From positions 1-10,185 of the forward strand of contig DFDG01000175.1 in NCBI GenBank assembly GCA_002367815.1: a stretch of 10,185 bases of DNA, given 5' to 3'. Below are positions 6,419 to 10,185 of this stretch, one piece after another; positions within the stretch are counted from its first letter, which is position 1, and each line of letters starts with the position of its first letter. The position numbers were made by a program, and so were the translations under genes. The notes under the pieces are model-generated. The model did no database searches. It saw only the letters and a list, made by a program, of their open reading frames with translations, and was not told the origin of the DNA. This DNA is from Opitutaceae bacterium UBA3033 (GTDB lineage Bacteria; Verrucomicrobiota; Verrucomicrobiia; Opitutales; Opitutaceae).

Positions 6419-6928
6419 ATGTCCTTTTTACGACCTACGATCTTTTTTATGGCCTTGTTACTCAATGGCTGTGGGCGCAGTGAACCGGTGGCCCCGCCGG
6501 CCCCCAAGACCGTGGCGGATTATTTCACCATTGCGGTGGAAGGGCATCCGGTGCGGATGCAACTGGCTATCTTGCAACCGGAAATGGAGCGCGGCCTGAT
6601 GCACCGTCGGGAGCTGGGACAAGACGATGGCATGTTGTTTGTCTACCTGCGTCCTCAGCGGATGGGGTATTGGATGCGCAACACCTACGTGCCGCTGGAT
6701 ATTGGCTTTTTCAATTCGGCGGGAGCATTGATTGAAATTTATCAGATGCATCCGTTGGAGGAATTCCGGTTAGTGTCACACAACGATCAGCTGCAATTTG
6801 CGCTGGAGATGAACCAGGGCTGGTTCAAAGCCAACGCTGTGCGTCCGGGAGCTAGACTGGACTTGAAAGCTTTGGTAGCAGCACTGCGCGAGCGAGATTT
6901 CGGCCCGGAACAGTTTGGTTTGAAGTAA
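6419..6928 (+). CDS. DUF192-domain lipoprotein
   Basis: A 169-residue exported protein. The N-terminus (basic Arg5, hydrophobic IFFMALLL, then LNGC) looks like a lipoprotein signal with lipidation at Cys18; Asn at -2 of the lipobox is less usual. The rest is a DUF192 domain with its hallmark blocks: RGLMHRREL, DDGMLFVY, YWMRNTYVPLDIGFF and a late ALEMNQGWF segment. DUF192 proteins are small beta-rich proteins, often secreted, whose biochemical role is not established. An in-frame GTG at 6395 would add eight residues (MKNANPVS) with a Lys, which is also compatible with a signal peptide. The ATG is chosen by codon preference only. It is divergent from the pepP gene with very little intervening DNA, so promoters must overlap the 5' ends of both genes. 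The mature protein is probably membrane-anchored facing the periplasm. Confidence 0.88.
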   Translation: MSFLRPTIFFMALLLNGCGRSEPVAPPAPKTVADYFTIAVEGHPVRMQLAILQPEMERGLMHRRELGQDDGMLFVYLRPQRMGYWMRNTYVPLDIGFFNSAGALIEIYQMHPLEEFRLVSHNDQLQFALEMNQGWFKANAVRPGARLDLKALVAALRERDFGPEQFGLK

Positions 6929-6944
6929 TCCTGGGTAAGCAGCT

Positions 6945-6964
6945 TCGGCTAGGGCTGTAGCCGA
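6945..6964. terminator. Small hairpin downstream of the DUF192 gene
   Basis: TCGGCT (6945-6950) pairs perfectly with AGCCGA (6959-6964) around an eight-base loop, 16 bases after the DUF192 stop codon. There is no T tract, so a rho-independent terminator is doubtful. It may simply be part of the palindromic repeat that starts at 6954. Confidence 0.25.
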
Positions 6965-6973
6965 CCTCGCTTG
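6954..6973. repeat. Palindromic-type intergenic repeat, copy 1 (degenerate)
   Basis: GCTGTAGCCGACCTCG resembles the stretch at 7206-7223 (GCGATGTAGCCGGCCTCG), sharing TGTAGCCG(A/G)CCTCG. In this copy the right half that would close the hairpin is not recognisable. It is interpreted as one of two relics of a REP-like palindromic element family. Confidence 0.4.
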
Positions 6974-7067
6974 TCCTGAGCTTGCCTGCAGCGCGCCATC
7001 AATTCTTTCTCCGATCCTGAATCATTTGGAACGCATAAACTCAGGAACGGATTTTCGGTGTCAGTGG

Positions 7068-7122
7068 TTCGTTCCTGCTTTCCAGCTTTCCACATTAAAA
7101 TGGATCGGAATCAAAAGTTTTT
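7068..7122. repeat. Diverged direct repeat, copy A
   Basis: This copy begins GTTCGTTCCTGCTTTCCAGC and ends with a CATTAAAATGGATCGGAATC segment. The same two blocks recur in the same order at 7235-7321 (GTTCCATTCCAACTTTCCAG and CATTAAGATTGGATCGAAAT). In the second copy they are separated by about 34 bases that are absent here. The 11-mer CTTTCCAGCTT is identical in both. It is probably a decayed dispersed repeat unit. Confidence 0.5.
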
Positions 7123-7205
7123 ATCTGGAACTCTGGAACTCAGAAAACCGAACCATCTGATCTTTCCCGCGGATTACCCAATAGGACGACCGCTCGCAGT
7201 GCGCT

Positions 7206-7233
7206 GCGATGTAGCCGGCCTCGGTGAAGCCGG
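7206..7233. repeat. Palindromic-type intergenic repeat, copy 2
   Basis: GCGATGTAGCCGGCCTCGGT continues to GAAGCCGG. CCGGC (7215-7219) pairs with GCCGG (7229-7233) around a nine-base loop. The left half matches the degenerate copy at 6954. The structure is like a REP/palindromic element: a GC-rich hairpin in non-coding DNA, present in more than one copy. Confidence 0.45.
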
Positions 7234-7234
7234 A

Positions 7235-7321
7235 GTTCCATTCCAACTTTCCAGCTTGTCCGCCTTAGTTTCAACGACGCCGGGCCTCCCGCATTAAGAT
7301 TGGATCGAAATCAGGATTCTT
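7235..7321. repeat. Diverged direct repeat, copy B
   Basis: Second copy of the unit at 7068-7122. The 5' block (7235-7257) and the 3' block (7292-7321) both match copy A with scattered substitutions; the middle is an insertion relative to copy A. The 3' block runs across the stop codon of the unknown minus-strand gene at 7311, so the repeat may have supplied the last codons and stop of that gene. Confidence 0.5.
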
Positions 7322-7796
7322 CGTCTCGATCGAGGCGCTGGCCTTTTTCTACTTTCAAATCGTCGCTCGGAATCTCGTTGTTGGATTTTAACATCAGGAC
7401 CGGGGTCTTGGTTTTAACCCATGTATCGACCGCTTTGAAATGTTTGGCCGGCACGTTTTCCAGGGTGTCACCCATGGTTTTGATGGGCAGTAATTGACCT
7501 TTCTTGGTGGCATTGAATTCGTAGGCTGCACGGTGAATCCGGTCCAATGTCGTCGCCGGGCTCTCGCTTTCTGGAATCTGCAATACCCACCCAACCAGAT
7601 CATCCTTGGGTAATTTCCCTTCCGGATCGGAAACGACGAACACAAACTGCTTTTTGACTGGTGGTGGCTTTTCTTCCTCTCCCGGGTCGGGTTGCACGGC
7701 AATATTCATCTCCTCGATGAGTTTCCGCATGAGGGCGGGATCGACTTGGTTCTTCTTCAGGATTTCGGCAACTTTGTTTACGTCAATTTTCGGCAT
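7311..7796 (-). CDS. Conserved-looking protein of unknown function (161 aa)
   Basis: I do not recognise the family. The product is 161 residues, soluble, with no signal peptide or membrane segment. Residues 1-32 look like a short helical pair (VNKVAEILKKNQVDPALMRK). Residues 34-48 are a charged, proline-rich linker (DPGEEEKPPPVKK). Residues 49-138 look like one mixed alpha/beta domain that begins with a strand (QFVFVVSDPEG) and contains GWVLQIPE and a late strand TPVLMLKSNNE. The C-terminal 20 residues are highly charged. The linker suggests an N-terminal helical module tethered to a folded domain. It stands alone on the minus strand, divergent from the Nudix gene (36-base gap) and convergent with the DUF192 gene. 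Its amino-acid usage looks like normal coding sequence, so I regard it as real. No function is proposed. Confidence 0.75.
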   Translation of the reverse strand: MPKIDVNKVAEILKKNQVDPALMRKLIEEMNIAVQPDPGEEEKPPPVKKQFVFVVSDPEGKLPKDDLVGWVLQIPESESPATTLDRIHRAAYEFNATKKGQLLPIKTMGDTLENVPAKHFKAVDTWVKTKTPVLMLKSNNEIPSDDLKVEKGQRLDRDEES

Positions 7797-7818
7797 GGTG
7801 TTTTAAAATTTGGTGACC

Positions 7819-7848
7819 ACGAATGGATACGAATGAATGCGAATGTAA
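7819..7848. repeat. Three tandem 10-base units across the Nudix start
   Basis: Three consecutive decamers read ACGAATGGAT, ACGAATGAAT and GCGAATGTAA, sharing the core CGAATG in exact 10-base phase. They sit in the short divergent space before the Nudix gene, and the chosen ATG (7833) lies inside the second unit. This may be a relic of an intergenic repeat or a helically phased protein-binding site. Confidence 0.55.
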
Positions 7849-8363
7849 AGGCCGCTGGACATGAAGAGTGGTTTGATGTCGTAAATGAGCGCGACGAAGT
7901 GATCGGGCAGGAGCAGCGGGCGGTCGTGCACGCCAAAGAATTGTGGCACCGGGCGGTTTACGTGTTGGTTTTTAATGAGGCGGGTCAGCTCTTTATGCAA
8001 AAACGCGCCCTGACCAAGGATTCCTCCCCCGGTATGTGGACAATCTCCTGTACGGGGCACGTGGATGCGGGTGAAGATTACGATGCGGCGGCGATCCGTG
8101 AGTTGGGGGAGGAACTGGGCTGGGTGCCTTCGTCGCCGCCGGCAAGAATATTGCGCGTCGCAGCAAGTGAAGTCACGGGCTGGGAGTTTTTATGGATATA
8201 CCAGCTGAAAGCTGAGGGTCCCTTTACCCTGCATCCCGAGGAAATTGACTGTGGGGAATGGCTTGAGTTGGCGGAACTTTCACGACGACTGGTCGCCTGT
8301 CCGAACGATTTTTGCTCTGCTTTCCGGTGGCTGTGGCCCCGGTTGGCAGAGAAATTAATCTGA
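7833..8363 (+). CDS. Nudix hydrolase (YfcD/IPP-isomerase-like subgroup)
   Basis: A 176-residue Nudix protein. The Nudix box fits the consensus GX5EX7REUXEEXGU exactly from Gly75 to Trp97 (GHVDAGE, then RELGEELGW), with metal-binding Glu90, Glu93 and Glu94. The flanking pattern EEWFDVVNERDEVIG, then HRAVYVLVFN, QKR and PGMWTISCTGHV, is that of the YfcD/isopentenyl-diphosphate-isomerase-like subgroup. These enzymes hydrolyse nucleoside diphosphate-type substrates; whether this one does, or isomerises IPP, cannot be told. The frame is open upstream to 7692, but that part overlaps the divergent gene. The ATG at 7833 gives the usual short lead into the conserved domain. There is no Shine-Dalgarno sequence; the start sits in a 10-base tandem repeat. 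Its last nine bases overlap the convergent 97-residue gene at 8355-8363. Confidence 0.9.
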   Translation: MNANVKAAGHEEWFDVVNERDEVIGQEQRAVVHAKELWHRAVYVLVFNEAGQLFMQKRALTKDSSPGMWTISCTGHVDAGEDYDAAAIRELGEELGWVPSSPPARILRVAASEVTGWEFLWIYQLKAEGPFTLHPEEIDCGEWLELAELSRRLVACPNDFCSAFRWLWPRLAEKLI

Positions 8364-8648
8364 AGGACCAACTTTGCTTGAGCGGCCACTGATTCGACCG
8401 GGGCCGGAGTTTTCACTCAATCGTTTGATTTCATCGAACTGTTTGTTGGAAATCAAACGCCGCGGAACTCGTTTCTCCGCCTCATAGATCAATCGGGCCC
8501 GGTCGTCGTCATCCGGAGTATGCGGTTCCCATTGGGTATGGTGACCTTGGTGACGGGTCCACTCGATATTACCACCATGCACCACAGCATGGACTTCATA
8601 TTTCCCTTGTTCAGGATCCTTGTTCCACCAGCCAAACATAATACTCAT
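8355..8648 (-). CDS. Small protein of unknown function (97 aa), coupled to phosphoesterase
   Basis: A short gene whose ATG at 8648 overlaps the phosphoesterase stop by four bases (ATGA), so it is probably translated by coupling. The frame is open further upstream, but only as antiparallel-frame noise inside the phosphoesterase gene. The 97-residue product starts MSIMFGWWNKDPEQGKYEVH. Residues 1-45 look like a small beta-rich part with many aromatic and histidine residues (VVHGGNIEWTRHQGHHTQW). An acidic run DDDD (46-49) follows, then a helix (ARLIYEAEKRVPRRL) and a basic, glycine/serine-rich tail. No signal peptide, membrane segment or known domain is recognised. The histidine-rich stretch could bind metal, but there is no clear motif. 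Its 3' end overlaps the Nudix gene by nine bases on the other strand. Function unknown. Confidence 0.7.
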   Translation of the reverse strand: MSIMFGWWNKDPEQGKYEVHAVVHGGNIEWTRHQGHHTQWEPHTPDDDDRARLIYEAEKRVPRRLISNKQFDEIKRLSENSGPGRISGRSSKVGPSD

Positions 8649-9493
8649 GACACTTGTTTGTTGGAATCGGCCGACTGAGTCAGTGCAAATTGTGCAATAA
8701 TTTGACCGGGATGAAAATCCCTTCGAATAATCAGTATACGGCGCACAACTAGCTGGTCGTCCGTGAGCTCGACCATCAAACGGCCACAGGGTGGACAGTA
8801 GGAACCGGTATTGATGCACACGCGCCCATCCGATCGCGACCAAACTCCGGGCCAATGGGTGTGGCCTGAAACCAAAAATCGAGCCTTGGCGCGATGTGCG
8901 CTCAAAAGGGCCTGACCCAGGAGAGGGAACTTTCTCCATGAGTTCAGGATATGAAAAAAGCGGGTGGGCGGCCAAATGGTATCGGTCAAAAAGCTCGTGT
9001 AATATCTTAATCCATTGCGTTCGGATTGGTGGTATTGCGGGATTTTTGCCGCCGCTTGGCGGTGCGCCTGCAGTAAGCGCGTTAGTTCATCCTCGCTTGG
9101 CTTTATTATGCCCAATGCCTGTTCAACCAGTTCTCGGGCCAATGCAGCATCTCGACCCCATGGCACAATGTTGCTGAAAAGGATATCCCCATGGGTGACC
9201 ACTACTGATCCTTGCGCAAGTTCCGTGAAGTGCAGTGGTGAAATGTCGGGATCATGATTTCCCGTGAGCAGTTTGATCTCGGTGGAACTTGATTGGGTAA
9301 ATTCCTGCAAATCCTCTTGCAACTGGTGATTATATCCCGGGTTTGGCCCTGGGCGCGTATCAATGGTGTCACCGTTTAAAATCAGCGTATCGGTGTCTTC
9401 CAGCAGGGGGGACAATTGCGCGAAGTTACCCACGGCGCTGACGCGATCGCCGTAATGAATATCTGAAATGATGCGGGTCTTTACTTGGGACAC
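8645..9493 (-). CDS. Calcineurin-like metallophosphoesterase
   Basis: A 282-residue binuclear-metal phosphoesterase. With the GTG at 9493 as start, the family motifs are Asp11/His13 (ISDIHYGD), Asp42 (LNGDTID), Asn79/His80/Asp81 (TGNHDPD), His101 (VVTHGDIL) and His211/His213 (VSGHTHWPGV). They fall in the right order and spacing. About 90 residues of mostly helical sequence separate HGD from GHTH, longer than in minimal members and possibly forming a substrate cap. The general look (IHYGD, GNHD, HGD, GHTH) recalls LpxH-like and generic calcineurin-like enzymes, but LpxH-specific blocks are not evident, so no substrate is proposed. The frame extends to a TTG at 9544, with another GTG at 9505. 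9493 is preferred because the family starts just before the first strand. It is translationally coupled to the 97-residue gene downstream. Confidence 0.88.
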   Translation of the reverse strand: MSQVKTRIISDIHYGDRVSAVGNFAQLSPLLEDTDTLILNGDTIDTRPGPNPGYNHQLQEDLQEFTQSSSTEIKLLTGNHDPDISPLHFTELAQGSVVVTHGDILFSNIVPWGRDAALARELVEQALGIIKPSEDELTRLLQAHRQAAAKIPQYHQSERNGLRYYTSFLTDTIWPPTRFFHILNSWRKFPLLGQALLSAHRAKARFLVSGHTHWPGVWSRSDGRVCINTGSYCPPCGRLMVELTDDQLVVRRILIIRRDFHPGQIIAQFALTQSADSNKQVS

Positions 9494-9581
9494 GATTGTT
9501 CGCACGAGAACAGGCAGTCTGCGGAGGGCAAGCCCTTTGCTCAAGGCTTGCCGGCTGGAGCTGGTTGGTGAGACTGGAAGA

Positions 9582-10185
9582 ATGTCTCGTTATTGGCTAA
9601 TTCTACTTGCTGGGTTGATCTGCTCCGGGCCGATTACGGCGGAAGAGGCTGACAATCTGGCCCGAATTCACGTCGAAGCCATTGGAGGGAAGATGCGGCT
9701 GAATTCGTTGAATTCTCTGCAAGTCAGTGGTCATGTTTTGATCGATCAGCGGACACTGCTTTTTACTCTTTTGGCGGAACGTCCCAATCGCTTTCGCATG
9801 GAAACCTGGGCCAGTGACCATGTGATTGTGCAAGCGACGGATGGGGTGAATCCACCTTGGCAGATGGATCCCAATGCCACGCCACTGAAACCAAAATTAT
9901 TAACTGGGGATGAGTCGCGTGAATTTGCCGCGGATTCTGAGTTTGATGACCCCCTGGTGGACTATGCGGAAAGGGGTTACACGCTGGATTTTGCCGGGAC
10001 CGACAAATTGAACGGGCGGGAAATGTATCGGCTGTTGGTAACGCGCCGACATTTGGTCAGCTATTATCTGTTCCTTGATGCGGAGACCTATTTTATCGCC
10101 GCCAAGCGTTCCGTGCGGCGTTTGGAGTTTGGGCGGGAAATCAATCTCGAAACCATTTACGAGGATTTCAGACCGGTGGGTGGAA
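9582..10185 (+). CDS. Secreted outer-membrane lipoprotein-sorting-like protein (LolA/LolB superfamily), 3' end outside window
   Basis: An open frame of 201 codons with no stop before the right edge. Residues 1-20 form a signal peptide: basic Arg3, hydrophobic LILLAGLI, and a likely cleavage after PITA. The mature part begins EEADNLARIHVEAIGGKMRL and continues with alternating beta-strand-like segments (LQVSGHVLIDQRTLLFTLLA, RPNRFRMETW, YRLLVTRRHLVSYYLFLDAE). This pattern, helix first and then strands with an AIGG..RL..L..L..SG opening, is typical of periplasmic proteins annotated as outer membrane lipoprotein-sorting or LolA-like carriers in many Gram-negative bacteria. The assignment rests on overall pattern, not catalytic motifs, so it is moderate. 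The role would be lipid or lipoprotein carriage in the periplasm. It is divergent from the phosphoesterase. GGAAG lies only one base before the ATG, too close for a normal ribosome-binding site. Confidence 0.68.
   Translation, partial: MSRYWLILLAGLICSGPITAEEADNLARIHVEAIGGKMRLNSLNSLQVSGHVLIDQRTLLFTLLAERPNRFRMETWASDHVIVQATDGVNPPWQMDPNATPLKPKLLTGDESREFAADSEFDDPLVDYAERGYTLDFAGTDKLNGREMYRLLVTRRHLVSYYLFLDAETYFIAAKRSVRRLEFGREINLETIYEDFRPVGG

Larger units (their letters stand above)
6929..7310. other. Gene-free stretch with degenerate repeats
   Basis: These 382 bases lie between the stops of the DUF192 gene and the convergent 161-residue gene. I see no supportable gene; the short open frames here have no recognisable protein features. 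It contains two small hairpins, two diverged copies of a TGTAGCCG(A/G)CCTCG-type element, two diverged copies of a longer pyrimidine-rich/CATTAA element about 170-200 bases apart, and a perfect tandem pair of CTGGAACT at 7125-7140. It looks like an accumulation of decayed dispersed repeats. Transcription terminators for the two convergent genes should lie here. Confidence 0.6.

Noticed and set aside
7058..7297. 79-residue plus-strand open frame in the gene-free stretch
   Set aside because: It spans the diverged repeats, has no start signal or domain, and is best explained as chance in repeat DNA.
7692..7832. N-terminal extension of the Nudix frame
   Set aside because: It would overlap the 5' end of the divergent 161-residue gene and adds nothing conserved; the domain starts just after 7833.
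8649..8975. N-terminal extension of the 97-residue frame
   Set aside because: Lies inside the phosphoesterase coding region in another frame; the ATG at 8648 with the ATGA overlap is the natural start.
8645..9493. Assignment of the phosphoesterase as LpxH
   Set aside because: The general metallophosphoesterase motifs are present, but LpxH-specific blocks are not evident and there are no lipid A genes beside it.
9603..9833. 76-residue minus-strand open frame at the right end
   Set aside because: Antisense to the secreted LolA/LolB-like gene, which has a signal peptide and coding-like structure.
1..10185. Mobile element, prophage, defence system, CRISPR array, tRNA or rRNA
   Set aside because: No transposase, integrase, phage structural gene, direct-repeat array or cloverleaf/rRNA sequence was recognised by eye on either strand.

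Overview
The window is a densely packed, ordinary-looking stretch of a bacterial chromosome with thirteen genes (eleven complete, two cut by the window ends). Heptose (LPS core) genes, a lipoprotein signal and an apparent outer-membrane lipoprotein-sorting homologue indicate a Gram-negative cell. The absence of clear Shine-Dalgarno sequences, a zincless-type Fpg and degenerate dispersed repeats suggest Verrucomicrobiota or a relative in the PVC group. This placement is an inference, not a proof. No tRNA, rRNA, CRISPR array, insertion sequence or prophage is visible.

Layout. (1) 1-2437, minus strand, read right to left: fpg-type DNA glycosylase, PhyH-family dioxygenase, SGNH hydrolase and the first codons of a TlyA-like S4-domain RNA methyltransferase, with gaps of 33, 75 and 5 bases, probably one transcript. 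(2) 2543-3697, plus strand: CorA magnesium channel, divergent from fpg. (3) 3701-6377, minus strand: M24 aminopeptidase, heptose-7-phosphate kinase (RfaE1) and a GmhB-like phosphatase, joined by two ATGA stop/start overlaps. Kinase and phosphatase are consecutive-type steps of ADP-heptose synthesis. (4) 6419-6928, plus strand: DUF192 lipoprotein. (5) 6929-7310: a gene-free stretch with degenerate repeats and small hairpins. (6) 7311-7796, minus strand: a 161-residue protein of unknown function. (7) 7833-8363, plus strand: Nudix hydrolase, whose start lies in a 10-base tandem repeat. (8) 8355-9493, minus strand: metallophosphoesterase coupled by ATGA to a 97-residue unknown protein. (9) 9582 to the right edge, plus strand: start of a secreted LolA/LolB-like protein.

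I found no convincing undescribed multi-gene system. The points most worth a second look are the loss of zinc ligands in two enzymes (Fpg finger and GmhB loop), the unknown 161- and 97-residue proteins, the dispersed repeat relics, and the consistent lack of Shine-Dalgarno sequences.
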